Assembly (NCBI RefSeq): GCF_008370685.1
Contig: NZ_VTZU01000015.1
Coordinates: 39,783-103,782, forward strand
Direction of reading: 5' to 3'
Length of the DNA: 64,000 nucleotides
From: Aquimarina sp. RZ0
GTDB taxonomy: Bacteria > Bacteroidota > Bacteroidia > Flavobacteriales > Flavobacteriaceae
Shown: piece after piece, positions 1 to 9,022 of the stretch
Position numbering within the stretch: position 1 is the stretch's first letter
Layout: each line of letters opens with the position of its first letter
Translations under genes and position numbers: made by a program
The notes under the pieces: model-generated
The model's input: the letters and a program-made list of their open reading frames with translations, nothing else
Told to the model about the DNA's origin: nothing
Database searches by the model: none

Positions 1-624
1 ATTATCCTTAAAGTAGACAAAGATGACACTTCATATGATGTTTCTGTGGCAGATGTAGCCATAGATTTTAGTATCCCCAACGCTGCTGTACAGAACATAA
101 CTAATTGTTTTAATGCCGGAGTACCTATTGTTTCCGGAACTACAGGCTGGTTAGAGTATTATGATCAAATGGTATCCTTGTGTACTGAAAAACAAGGAGG
201 ATTTATCTACGCATCGAATTATAGCCTGGGAGTTAATTTATTTTTTGAATTAAATAAAAAACTATCAAAAATGATGAACCCCATCCAAGGATATGATATT
301 CATATGGAGGAAATTCATCATACCCAGAAACTAGATGCTCCTAGTGGAACTGCCATTACGCTAGCCGAAGGAATTATAGAAAATACATCAAAAAATTCCT
401 GGAAGTTAGATCATGGTGATCAAAATACTATTCCTATTATTGCAAAACGAATTGAAAATGTTCCTGGTACGCATACCGTAACCTATACTTCTGAAGTAGA
501 TGATATAGAAATCAAACATACCGCGCATAACAGACAGGGCTTTGCGTTGGGTGCCGTAATTGCTGCAGAATGGTTATGCAATAAGAAAGGTGTATATGGT
601 ATGAAAGACGTTTTGGGATTATAA
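1..624 (+). CDS. dapB: 4-hydroxy-tetrahydrodipicolinate reductase, 5'-truncated by window edge
   Basis: Reduces 4-hydroxy-tetrahydrodipicolinate with NAD(P)H in the diaminopimelate/lysine pathway, which also feeds cell-wall synthesis. The frame is open from base 1, so the true start and the glycine-rich nucleotide-binding loop lie upstream; a GTG at 46 is internal. Visible hallmarks are AIDFSIP, SGTTGW and the catalytic/substrate motif EIHHTQKLDAPSGTA with its His-His pair and substrate-binding Lys. About 207 residues remain, so roughly 25-30 are missing compared with typical flavobacterial DapB. lepB follows 62 bases downstream on the same strand. Confidence 0.95.
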   Translation: MILKVDKDDTSYDVSVADVAIDFSIPNAAVQNITNCFNAGVPIVSGTTGWLEYYDQMVSLCTEKQGGFIYASNYSLGVNLFFELNKKLSKMMNPIQGYDIHMEEIHHTQKLDAPSGTAITLAEGIIENTSKNSWKLDHGDQNTIPIIAKRIENVPGTHTVTYTSEVDDIEIKHTAHNRQGFALGAVIAAEWLCNKKGVYGMKDVLGL

Positions 625-686
625 AAAAATATTTAAAAGTGTAACGCTTTTACCAATAGAAGCACTTATACTAAAAACAAAGACGA

Positions 687-2264
687 ATGACACTTACAGA
701 ATGGTTTATTTTTTTCCTGGCAGTACAAGTAGTACATTTCTTAGGAACCTGGAAATTATATATAAAAGCAGGAAGAAAAGCTTGGGAAGCAGCAGTACCA
801 GTATACAATGCAGTAATTTTAATGAAAATAATTAATCGCCCGTGGTGGTGGGTTATACTTTTATTCATTCCTGTAATCAATGTGATTATGCTACCGGTAA
901 TATGGGTAGAAACGATTAGAAGTTTCGGAAAAAACAGTACCACAGATACCATTTTGGCTATTGTAACATTAGGGCTCTACATATTTTATGTAAACTACAT
1001 GCTAGATGTCAATTATATAGAAGACAGAAGCCTAAAACCTACAACTGCAGCGGGAGAATGGATTAGCTCAGTACTTTTTGCGGTCGTTGCTGCCACTATT
1101 GTACATACCTATTTTATGCAACCGTATACAATCCCGACAGGGTCTCTGGAGAGAACTCTGCTAATAGGAGATTTTTTATTCGTAAGTAAATTTCATTATG
1201 GAGCCAGAACCCCTATGACCTCCATATCATTCCCTATGGTTCATGATACGATACCGTTAGCTAAAACCAAATCCTATAATAGTGATATACAATATCCATA
1301 TTTTAGAATCCCTGGTTTCCAAAAAATTAAGCGTAATGACATTGTAGTATTTAGCTGGCCTGTAGATACTGTTCGGTTTTTTAGAGATAATTCTGGTATC
1401 AATGTTTATAAACCAATTGATAAGAAATCAAACTATGTAAAACGCTGTGTTGGAACCCCTGGTGATTCTCTCTCTATTATTGAGGGTAAAGTACATATTA
1501 ACAATAAACCATTACAATTATCTTATAGAGCCCGGGTACAATATTCATACACAATAAAAACCAAAAGCGGGTTTAATCCAAAAAACCTTTATGACCGTTA
1601 CAAGTTAATATATGGTAAAAATCTATACCCTACTGACAACTCCGGAGGGTATATTGCCGCAGAATTATCCGAAGAAAATGCTAAAAACCTAAAAAATAAT
1701 CCTTACGTTACCAGTGTAGAAAGGGTTATTTCTCAGAAAGCTCCAAGAAAAGATTCGTCTATTTTTCCTAACAATGGCAAGGTAGACTGGACTATAGATA
1801 ATTTTGGTGCCATCTATATCCCAAAAGCGGGTACAACAGTAGAAATGAACTTAAAAAGTTTTTCGCTTTACAGAAGAATTATTGAAGTGTATGAAGGTTC
1901 TGAATTGGGTATTGACAATAAACTGTCTGTAAACGGGACGAACGTATTACTTAATGGCAATCCTATAGACAGCTATACGTTTAAACAAGATTATTACTGG
2001 ATGATGGGAGACAACCGTCATAATAGTGAAGATAGCCGTATGTGGGGATATGTACCTGCAAATCACATCGTAGGAAAACCTGTTTTTATATGGATGAGTT
2101 GGGATAGCAATGCCAAAGGATTCTTTAATAAAATTAGATGGGAACGCCTATTTACAACCGTAGGAGGAGATGGAGAACCAAGATCTTATTTTTATTACTT
2201 CCTGATCGCTTTAGCTGGATGGTTTGGTTTCAACTTTTACAGAAAAAAGAAGAAAGCTAATTAG
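687..2264 (+). CDS. lepB: Signal peptidase I, long Bacteroidota form
   Basis: Membrane serine protease that removes Sec/Tat signal peptides on the outer face of the inner membrane. The first ~105 residues contain several hydrophobic segments, unlike the one or two of enterobacterial LepB. A further membrane segment near residues 125-142 precedes the catalytic Ser153 in PTGSLERTL. The catalytic Lys252 sits in YVKRCVGTPGDS, and box E is MGDNRHNSEDSRMWG near residue 450. At 525 residues it is much longer than the ~320 of E. coli LepB; the extra length lies in the N-terminal membrane part and in an insertion between the Lys box and box E. A C-terminal hydrophobic stretch precedes a Lys-rich tail. 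The ATG at 687 gives a complete family-like N-terminus. Confidence 0.95.
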   Translation: MTLTEWFIFFLAVQVVHFLGTWKLYIKAGRKAWEAAVPVYNAVILMKIINRPWWWVILLFIPVINVIMLPVIWVETIRSFGKNSTTDTILAIVTLGLYIFYVNYMLDVNYIEDRSLKPTTAAGEWISSVLFAVVAATIVHTYFMQPYTIPTGSLERTLLIGDFLFVSKFHYGARTPMTSISFPMVHDTIPLAKTKSYNSDIQYPYFRIPGFQKIKRNDIVVFSWPVDTVRFFRDNSGINVYKPIDKKSNYVKRCVGTPGDSLSIIEGKVHINNKPLQLSYRARVQYSYTIKTKSGFNPKNLYDRYKLIYGKNLYPTDNSGGYIAAELSEENAKNLKNNPYVTSVERVISQKAPRKDSSIFPNNGKVDWTIDNFGAIYIPKAGTTVEMNLKSFSLYRRIIEVYEGSELGIDNKLSVNGTNVLLNGNPIDSYTFKQDYYWMMGDNRHNSEDSRMWGYVPANHIVGKPVFIWMSWDSNAKGFFNKIRWERLFTTVGGDGEPRSYFYYFLIALAGWFGFNFYRKKKKAN

Positions 2265-2289
2265 TATAAATTAATAGTAATTTCAAAAA

Positions 2290-2913
2290 TTGAAACCCAC
2301 CCTACTCCATCCAATGTATTTTGGATCTATATCAAAGTATGTAGCTATCGCCCAATCAGGCGAAGTTGTTTTTGAGGATCATGATAATTACCAAAAACAG
2401 ACCTATCGCAATAGGACTTATATTTATGGAGCCAATGGTAAACTTCTATTGACTATACCTGTAAAACATTTAGGAAAAAATAACAGACAGTTATATAGAG
2501 ATATACGTATAGAAAATGATTTCCCCTGGCAGCAAACACACTGGAGATCCATAGAGACTGCTTATCGCACTTCTCCTTTTTTTGAATACTATGAGGATGA
2601 ATTTGCACACTTATTCAAAAAAAAGAAAACGTTTTTATTAGATTTTAATTATGAATGTATAGAAATCATTCTTGACTGCTTGCAATTGGATCGTAACTAC
2701 ACCAAAACAAATACATATATAAAAGATGCCGTAGTCCATAGAGATATGAGATATCTTGTAAATGCAAGAAAGGAAAAATCAGTGTTGCTGGAAAAATATA
2801 TTCAGGTATTTTCAGAAAAACATGGTTTCATACAAAATCTCTCTATCCTGGATCTATTATTTAATGAAGGCACCAATGCCCTTACCTATCTGGAGAATCA
2901 AAAAATCTTTTGA
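2290..2913 (+). CDS. WbqC family protein
   Basis: 207-residue protein with the WbqC-like beginning LLHPMYFGSISKYVAIA and the conserved WQQTHWRSIETAYRTSPFFEYY block. WbqC proteins occur in polysaccharide loci and widely in Bacteroidota, but their biochemical role is not settled. The start is a TTG at 2290; no in-frame ATG gives the conserved LLHP segment, so TTG is preferred. It lies 25 bases after lepB and its stop overlaps the start of the next gene, so lepB, this gene and the next are probably one transcript. Confidence 0.85.
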   Translation: MKPTLLHPMYFGSISKYVAIAQSGEVVFEDHDNYQKQTYRNRTYIYGANGKLLLTIPVKHLGKNNRQLYRDIRIENDFPWQQTHWRSIETAYRTSPFFEYYEDEFAHLFKKKKTFLLDFNYECIEIILDCLQLDRNYTKTNTYIKDAVVHRDMRYLVNARKEKSVLLEKYIQVFSEKHGFIQNLSILDLLFNEGTNALTYLENQKIF

Positions 2914-3236
2914 TGCTTAGGACTTGTATTCATTATGGCCTTCATTTTTTAATTCCTATAGCCATTGTTCTGGTTTTTTTTCCAAAATATTGGAAAAAAA
3001 ATTATCTTATTTTTTTAACAGCTATGCTAATAGATCTAGATCACCTAATAGCTGATCCTGTTTTTGATCCTAATCGCTGCAGTGTAGGGTTTCACTTTTT
3101 ACATAGTAGCTATGCTATTGTATCATATCTCATACTATCAATACCTAAAAAAACGAGAATCGCCGGACTGGCACTATTATGGCATATCATCACAGATCAA
3201 ATAGACTGCTGGATGATGTTGTCTGACTTCATATAG
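2913..3236 (+). CDS. Small membrane protein, DUF6122-like
   Basis: About 107 residues, mostly hydrophobic, with about four membrane segments. Charged and polar residues inside the membrane part (LIDLDHLIADP, then HFLHSS and HIITDQIDCW) recall small metal-dependent membrane hydrolase-like families such as DUF6122. The function is unknown. The ATG at 2913 overlaps the TGA of the WbqC gene (TGATG), indicating translational coupling; a TTG one codon upstream is possible but less likely. Confidence 0.75.
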   Translation: MLRTCIHYGLHFLIPIAIVLVFFPKYWKKNYLIFLTAMLIDLDHLIADPVFDPNRCSVGFHFLHSSYAIVSYLILSIPKKTRIAGLALLWHIITDQIDCWMMLSDFI

Positions 3237-3244
3237 AACTGTCA

Positions 3245-4261
3245 CTATAGTTTAATTTTAGAAAAAATAGGATAATGATCTGATAGTTCTACATCAAAAC
3301 TCTTAAAATCAATCACATCAATATCTTCTGGAACTAGAATAAAATCAATTCTTGCTGGGAATAATTCGAATTTAAAAGTTTTACCAAAACCGCTCCCGGC
3401 CTCCTTAAATGTATCCAAAAGATTTTCTGATTTAATTTTATCATATACATAAGAATAAGCAGTGTTATTAAAATCTCCCATCACAATATTTTTATATGGC
3501 GATGATTTCATGTGCTCAATAAGTTTTTCTGCCTGGTTTTGTTGTTTTTTAAAAGATACTTGTATGCGCTTTAGTAACTTCTGTGAATCGACTTTTGCCA
3601 GCTCATTGGTATTAGAACTGATCCTGTGTGATTGCAAATGCACATTATACACACGTATTGTATCTGATTTTATCACTATATCGGCAAAAATCACATTATT
3701 GGGTGTTTTTTCGAAACTCAAAGAGCCTTTATTTAAAAAAGGATATTTAGAAAAGATAACCAGAGCTAACTCTCTTCTATTATGATTAAAATACTCATAT
3801 TTATGCTGATACTGACTGAAATCGGTATCTGCATTATTATAGAACTCCTGTGCACAAAAAACATCAGGATCTTGTTTTTTTATTAATTTAGAAATGTTCT
3901 GAGGTATCTCCTCTGAATCAATCCAATGAAATCTATTAAAACTATGCACGTTATAGCTTAAGAGAGAAGTAACACCTTCTATTTCTTCAGATGACTTTCC
4001 TCTCAACTTATACAAAGAAGAAACATGCGAAATTCCTAAAATCAGAATCAGTAGTGATACTAACATTTTTCGGTTCAGGAGTACCACCCAATACAGTAAA
4101 AATATTACATTTATTATTATTAGCACAGGCACTGCCAGGCTTAATACGGAGAGTAAAGGAAAAGTATGAGGCGAAACATATGGCAGCAGATATGATAATA
4201 ACAAAGCAAAAGCTGCAAAGGAATTGATGATAAAAACAATCTTATTTACCAGCTTTCTCAT
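3245..4261 (-). CDS. Membrane-anchored endonuclease/exonuclease/phosphatase-family protein
   Basis: 338 residues. The N-terminal ~80 residues form two or three membrane helices. The rest is an EEP (exonuclease III/DNase I-like) fold with the metal and catalytic motifs PDVFCAQEF, MGDFNNTAYS and the terminal SDHYPI. In Bacteroidota such proteins commonly sit beside rhomboid genes. The substrate is unknown; it could be a nucleic acid or a phosphodiester lipid head group. It is 6 bases downstream of the rhomboid gene on the same strand, so it belongs to the leftward mutL-rhomboid transcript. Confidence 0.85.
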   Translation of the reverse strand: MRKLVNKIVFIINSFAAFALLLSYLLPYVSPHTFPLLSVLSLAVPVLIIINVIFLLYWVVLLNRKMLVSLLILILGISHVSSLYKLRGKSSEEIEGVTSLLSYNVHSFNRFHWIDSEEIPQNISKLIKKQDPDVFCAQEFYNNADTDFSQYQHKYEYFNHNRRELALVIFSKYPFLNKGSLSFEKTPNNVIFADIVIKSDTIRVYNVHLQSHRISSNTNELAKVDSQKLLKRIQVSFKKQQNQAEKLIEHMKSSPYKNIVMGDFNNTAYSYVYDKIKSENLLDTFKEAGSGFGKTFKFELFPARIDFILVPEDIDVIDFKSFDVELSDHYPIFSKIKL

Positions 4262-4267
4262 ACATAA

Positions 4268-5170
4268 TTATTCTTTACCAGCTTTGAACAAAAAATCCTT
4301 TTCTTGTTTTGTCAAACTTTCATATCCACTTTTACTAATCTTATCAAGTATTGCATCGATCTGAGCCTGATTAGGATTCTTCTCTTTTTCTTTATATAAA
4401 TTCGTTCGCTTGTTCGAAGCTGTTTTGGTTTTGGTCGCTTTATGCACCGTTTTTAAGGGGCTTTTTTTTCTGGAAGTAAACATACTTACTGTAGCATCCA
4501 TTATTTTTTCGAACCAGCCTCCTATATCATTTCCTTTTTTAAGCTGACTTGCATAGACATATCCAAACAAAGCCCCTCCTAAATGAGCTATGTGACCACC
4601 TGCATTACTAACAGGAATCTGAATTATATCTAATATCACAAAAAAAGCAGCTATCCACCAGAATTTAATACTCCCTAAAAACATCAACCTAATTGTCATA
4701 TTAGGTATATACGTTGCGATTGCAATTAATATAGCCATGACAGAAGCAGAAGCTCCTAATAAGGAAGAAGCTCCTATCTCAGAAAAAGCAGGAAATAAGT
4801 TATATGATAACATATATAATAACGCTCCAAAAATTGCTCCTAGAAAATAAACAGTAAGCACTCTTTTTCCTGTTAGATACTGAACAAAATATCTTCCGGA
4901 AAAATACATTAATATCATATTAGAAGCGATATGCCATATATCACTATGCAGAAATGCATAGGTAATTATTGTCCACGGTTTTACTATAAATTCACTAAGC
5001 TCTTTAGGAAACACGAACCAATCCTGTAAAGAATTGTTTGGTATTTTAAATAAAAATGCAAAGGTATTCAAGAGATAAAACAAAACAAATACAACTACAT
5101 TGATTACTATCAGTTTTTCTATGATAGTAATCATCTTATATTTCAGTTTTAAATCGTCTATCAATGCCAT
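4268..5170 (-). CDS. Rhomboid family intramembrane serine protease (second of a pair)
   Basis: 300 residues with about six membrane helices. The catalytic serine is in GASASVMA after TM4 and the catalytic histidine in GGHIAHLGGALFGY; the HIASNMILMYFSG segment matches the rhomboid HxxxN region. The C-terminal ~80 residues are soluble, Lys/Thr-rich, and end in a short helical segment (YESLTKQEKDFLF). Its ATG overlaps the stop of the neighbouring rhomboid by one base (TAATG), so the two are translated together and may act on linked substrates. Confidence 0.9.
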   Translation of the reverse strand: MALIDDLKLKYKMITIIEKLIVINVVVFVLFYLLNTFAFLFKIPNNSLQDWFVFPKELSEFIVKPWTIITYAFLHSDIWHIASNMILMYFSGRYFVQYLTGKRVLTVYFLGAIFGALLYMLSYNLFPAFSEIGASSLLGASASVMAILIAIATYIPNMTIRLMFLGSIKFWWIAAFFVILDIIQIPVSNAGGHIAHLGGALFGYVYASQLKKGNDIGGWFEKIMDATVSMFTSRKKSPLKTVHKATKTKTASNKRTNLYKEKEKNPNQAQIDAILDKISKSGYESLTKQEKDFLFKAGKE

Positions 5171-5922
5171 TAGTTCCAGCGATTTTGATTAAATGAATTC
5201 TTCTTCCAATACCACATCGTAATAAATCCTATGACCGCTCCACCAATATGTGCCCAATGTGCTACATTAGATGGACCCATAATGGATTGTCCGGTAATTC
5301 CGCCAAACAAATCCATAGCAAAATAAGCAGCCACCAGATACTTAGCTTTAATAGGAATAGGGATAAACATTAGATATAATGGTAAATTGGGATATAGCAC
5401 AGCAAAAGCCACTATGATACCCGAAATTGCACCAGAAGCACCTACCATCAAACTTCTATATGCTCCAAACATATTAGAAACACTTTCTTCTGAGGTATAC
5501 TGCAAAACAGCAGTGCTATATTCTCCTGATTTTAAAAAACCTATCACCTCCTCATTAGTAAAACCAGCCTCAATAAAACTCTGATACGCAGGCTGAAACT
5601 GAACATAATAAAATACTAATTGAAGTAACATAGCTCCAAAGCCAGAAGAAAAATATAAAAACAAAAATTTCTTTTGCCCGATAGAGGTTTCTAAATGACT
5701 ACCAAACATGTACAACATAAACATATTAAATAATATATGTGTAAAGGTTGACTGACTATGCATAAACATATGCGTAACCACCTGCCATATCTGAAAATTG
5801 TCATTCTTAGGAAACCATAAAGCAAATAATCGATATGCAACATCTCCTAATGTCAGAGATCCTATAAAAAAAATAACATTAATTATCAGTAAAGTTTTTA
5901 CCGTGTCTGTAATTCTCCCCAT
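5170..5922 (-). CDS. Rhomboid family intramembrane serine protease (first of a pair)
   Basis: 250 residues, rhomboid fold. The motifs are HILFNMFMLYMFGSHLE (HxxxN region), the catalytic serine in VGASGAISG and the catalytic histidine in NVAHWAHIGGAVIG. It lacks the soluble C-terminal tail of its partner, and an insertion between TM2 and TM3 carries acidic residues. It starts 4 bases after mutL on the same strand. Rhomboids cleave substrates within the inner membrane; the natural substrate is not evident here. Confidence 0.9.
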   Translation of the reverse strand: MGRITDTVKTLLIINVIFFIGSLTLGDVAYRLFALWFPKNDNFQIWQVVTHMFMHSQSTFTHILFNMFMLYMFGSHLETSIGQKKFLFLYFSSGFGAMLLQLVFYYVQFQPAYQSFIEAGFTNEEVIGFLKSGEYSTAVLQYTSEESVSNMFGAYRSLMVGASGAISGIIVAFAVLYPNLPLYLMFIPIPIKAKYLVAAYFAMDLFGGITGQSIMGPSNVAHWAHIGGAVIGFITMWYWKKNSFNQNRWN

Positions 5923-5926
5923 ATAT

Positions 5927-7804
5927 TTAAAATTTCTTATCTATGTCATCTACTGTCAGGGTGATGAACGTTGGTTTATTATCAGGTGTTATGGTGGGTT
6001 CTGTACATGCAAAGAGACTATTTACAATATGCTGCTGTTGCTCTATTTCTAAATCCACCCCAGTTCTTACTGCCAAACTACCAGATATTGACCTTGCTAA
6101 AAGATCTGTCAACGAAAAACCACTATCCGGCACTTCCTGCTCTATATCACTCACCAACTTTTCTAACAGCATAGAGACTTCGCTTTCTGTTGTTACTGTT
6201 GGAATTCCGGAAATGGTAGCTTCTTCTTCTGAAATGTCATCAAAAACAAAACCTGTATTTTCTAACTGCTCTTTTACTTCTTTTAACAATATCGCTTCTT
6301 GCTTAGAAAAAGAAAGTTTTAATGGAAATAACAATTGTTGACTGACAGCACTCGCCATAGTAATATTGCGCAATACCTCTTCATACAATATCCGCTGATG
6401 CGCACGGTGCTGATTAATAATTACCATTCCACTTTTTATAGTAGTGACAATGTATTTACGTCTTAATTGATACGTAGTATTATGTGCTAATTCTGTATTC
6501 TCATTACCTTTGAACAAAGAACCTGTTACTTCAGTACTTTCGAATTCTACTGTAGAAAAATTATTCTCAACAGGTTTAGGAGCTATATCCGGGGTATCTA
6601 GCCCAACATATAAATTCTCCCAACTTCCTGCGGCATCTTTTTTGAAATCAGTATAAGGTTTTGAAGAAGAGAACCCTGCATTTTCTTTTTTCTCTTCCTT
6701 AAAAGGATTAAAACTTCTATCTACTTCTATTGTTGGAGTCTGCGCTATTTTACCTTTATACTCGTATGGAGTATCCATAGATGAATCTCTATTAAAATCC
6801 AATACTGGTGCTACATTAAACTGACCTAAACTATGCTTAATAGTCGAACGCAGCATGGCATATAAAGCATGCTCGTCGTCAAATTTAATTTCTGTCTTTG
6901 TTGGATGAATATTAATATCAATAGACTGTGGATCCACTTTTAGATATATAAAATAACTTGGATGTGCTTTTTCCTTCAGCAAGCCTTCAAAGGCCGAACT
7001 GACTGCATGATTGAGATAAGCACTTTTTATAAATCGATCATTCACAAAGAAAAATTGTTCTCCTCGTGTTCTCTTCGCATATTCTGGCTTACCTACAAAC
7101 CCACTAATACTAACTAAGTCAGTTTCTTCATTTACGGGTACCAGTTTCTCATTTGTTTTTCCTCCAAAAACCTGAACAATACGTTGTCGACGATTTGAAA
7201 TCGGAAGGTTAAAAATTTCGCTCCCATTGTGATAAAAATCAAATTTGATAGTCGCATGTACCATAGCTACCCGTTGAAATTCATCTATAATATGCCTAAG
7301 TTCTACTGAATTAGATTTTAAAAAATTACGTCTTGCGGGAATGTTATAAAACAGATTCTTTACACTAATAGAAGTTCCTTTTGGTGATACACATACCTCT
7401 TGGGATATCACTTGGCTTCCTTCTATTTTAATTTCTGTACCTACCTCATCCTTCTCCTGCTTTGTTTTCAATTCTACATGGGCTATGGCTGCTATAGAGG
7501 CAAGTGCTTCTCCTCTAAAACCTTTAGTCTTTAATTGAAAAAGATCCTCTGCTGTTTTTATTTTTGAGGTAGCGTGACGCTCAAAACTTAACCTGGCATC
7601 AGTAACACTCATCCCCATGCCATCATCGATTACCTGAATCAATGTTTTTCCTGCTTCTTTAATAATCAATTTTATGTGAGTCGCTTTGGCATCGATAGCA
7701 TTTTCCAGTAGTTCTTTAACTACTGAGGCTGGACGTTGTACTACCTCTCCTGCGGCAATTTGATTTGCTACGTGATCTGGTAATAATTGAATAATATCTG
7801 ACAT
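5927..7804 (-). CDS. mutL: DNA mismatch repair protein MutL
   Basis: 625 residues. The N-terminal GHKL ATPase shows VANQIAAGEVVQRPASVVKEL, DDGMGM and TKGFRGEALASIAA. The middle transducer part includes HPTKTEIKF, and the C-terminal dimerisation domain runs from about residue 430. The element corresponding to the endonuclease motif DQHAxxExxxxE reads NQHRAHQRILYE, so its first Asp is Asn and the downstream Glu is Gln; nicking activity is therefore uncertain. It heads a leftward run with two rhomboids and an EEP gene, and follows the small membrane gene by 3 bases. Confidence 0.97.
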   Translation of the reverse strand: MSDIIQLLPDHVANQIAAGEVVQRPASVVKELLENAIDAKATHIKLIIKEAGKTLIQVIDDGMGMSVTDARLSFERHATSKIKTAEDLFQLKTKGFRGEALASIAAIAHVELKTKQEKDEVGTEIKIEGSQVISQEVCVSPKGTSISVKNLFYNIPARRNFLKSNSVELRHIIDEFQRVAMVHATIKFDFYHNGSEIFNLPISNRRQRIVQVFGGKTNEKLVPVNEETDLVSISGFVGKPEYAKRTRGEQFFFVNDRFIKSAYLNHAVSSAFEGLLKEKAHPSYFIYLKVDPQSIDINIHPTKTEIKFDDEHALYAMLRSTIKHSLGQFNVAPVLDFNRDSSMDTPYEYKGKIAQTPTIEVDRSFNPFKEEKKENAGFSSSKPYTDFKKDAAGSWENLYVGLDTPDIAPKPVENNFSTVEFESTEVTGSLFKGNENTELAHNTTYQLRRKYIVTTIKSGMVIINQHRAHQRILYEEVLRNITMASAVSQQLLFPLKLSFSKQEAILLKEVKEQLENTGFVFDDISEEEATISGIPTVTTESEVSMLLEKLVSDIEQEVPDSGFSLTDLLARSISGSLAVRTGVDLEIEQQQHIVNSLFACTEPTITPDNKPTFITLTVDDIDKKF

Positions 7805-7807
7805 GTA

Positions 7808-8098
7808 TTATTGAGCAGTAAAAATAGAAACATCAAAATCAATAAAATATAAAAAGATAAAAATAAGTACACAAGCGATATAAATGACTCTTTTATTTAT
7901 TTCTCTGTTTCCTCTATTACGACTTGCTTTTCTATCTTCACTCCATTGAGAACCAAAATCAATAGCATTTGTAGCTTCGCGATATTTAGTGATTCTATTT
8001 TCAAAATCATAGATATTACCTTCACTCTTCCCTTTGTAATACCTGGGCGTATAGTTATACCTTCTGTTAGTCTTTCTTTTAGGAATACTTAATTTCAC
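7808..8098 (-). CDS. Small single-pass membrane protein, conserved in flavobacteria
   Basis: 96 residues: a basic N-terminus (KRKTNRRYNYTPRYYKG), a charged middle, and one C-terminal membrane helix from about residue 72. Relatives in flavobacterial genomes are often labelled riboflavin synthase subunit beta, but nothing here supports that; the real lumazine synthase gene is upstream at 8497-8994. It lies immediately before mutL (3-base gap) and is likely cotranscribed with it. The function is unknown. Confidence 0.7.
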   Translation of the reverse strand: MKLSIPKRKTNRRYNYTPRYYKGKSEGNIYDFENRITKYREATNAIDFGSQWSEDRKASRNRGNREINKRVIYIACVLIFIFLYFIDFDVSIFTAQ

Positions 8099-8496
8099 GA
8101 TCTGCTCCTCTCCTTTTTATTATTCAAATATACTCAAAATACGTAGTATTATAAAGCTTTTAGCATTACAATAACAATGAAAATAAGTGCTCATTCAAAA
8201 AAAATATTTTCTAAAAACAATCATGTAGACAATCATAAGATCACTTCGAACCTCACTACAACGAAATAACCCGCAATACGTTCGAAACTTTAAACTATTG
8301 ATTTTCAGGTCACATTATTTAAAAAAAACACTAAATCAGTAAGCTTTGCTTTATTTATAAGTGCCTAAATAATTATCAAAAAACACAGCTATATGGTTTC
8401 ATCATAAATTATACAGACAAAACGTAAACATCAAGGATGATGCCGTTTTACAAAAACAGGGAAATAGAATTTATGAATACAAAAACAAAGTACTAT
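8099..8496. other. Intergenic stretch without a recognised gene
   Basis: About 400 bases of AT-rich DNA between ribH and the small membrane gene, both leftward. I see no open frame with coding character, no tRNA and no strong hairpin. It presumably holds the promoter of the leftward mutL run. Confidence 0.5.
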
Positions 8497-8994
8497 CTAA
8501 AACTTAGCATCTTTACGTAATTGTGCCATTTTTATAGCAGCAATAGCAGCTTCTGTACCTTTGTTACCATGTTTTCCTCCGGATCGATCTATAGACTGCT
8601 GCATTGTATTATCTGTCAATACACAAAAGATCACAGGAATATCATTCTGTATATTTAGATCCTTAATCCCCTGAGTAACTCCCTCACAGACAAAATCAAA
8701 ATGTTTTGTTTCTCCCTGGATAACACTACCGATTGCAATCACAGCATCGAGCATATCATAGGATTCCTGCATTTTTTTACAACCGTAAATCAACTCAAAA
8801 CTTCCTGGAACATTCCAGCGAACAATATTTTCTTTGATCGCTCCGCAATCTATCAAAGCGTCAAAAGCACCCTGAAAAAGACCTTCGGTAATAGTATCAT
8901 TCCATTCTGAAACAACAATCCCAAACCGAAAATTCTTCGAGTTTGGGATGGTTGATTTATCATATTGAGATAAATTCTTGTTTTCTGTAGCCAT
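8497..8994 (-). CDS. ribH: 6,7-dimethyl-8-ribityllumazine synthase
   Basis: Condenses 5-amino-6-ribitylamino-uracil with 3,4-dihydroxy-2-butanone-4-phosphate in the penultimate step of riboflavin synthesis. 165 residues, normal for the family. Markers are FRFGIVVSEWND, NVPGSFELIYG, IAIGSVIQGETKHFDFVCEG (which includes the catalytic histidine) and the late GGKHGNKGTEAA segment with its conserved phosphate-binding and positioning residues. The gene follows the TPR gene with a 28-base gap on the same strand. Confidence 0.95.
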   Translation of the reverse strand: MATENKNLSQYDKSTIPNSKNFRFGIVVSEWNDTITEGLFQGAFDALIDCGAIKENIVRWNVPGSFELIYGCKKMQESYDMLDAVIAIGSVIQGETKHFDFVCEGVTQGIKDLNIQNDIPVIFCVLTDNTMQQSIDRSGGKHGNKGTEAAIAAIKMAQLRKDAKF

Positions 8995-9022
8995 TTCTAA
9001 AGTTCAGAATTTATTCTTCTAT

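Noticed and set aside
671..952. 93-residue leftward frame opposite lepB
   Set aside because: It overlaps the N-terminal membrane region of lepB entirely and has no family resemblance; a shadow frame.
5943..6341. 132-residue rightward frame within mutL
   Set aside because: Low-complexity Ser/Cys-rich antisense reading of a confident gene.
7808..8098. Riboflavin synthase subunit beta
   Set aside because: A common database label for this small membrane protein, but it has no lumazine-synthase features; ribH is the separate gene at 8497-8994.
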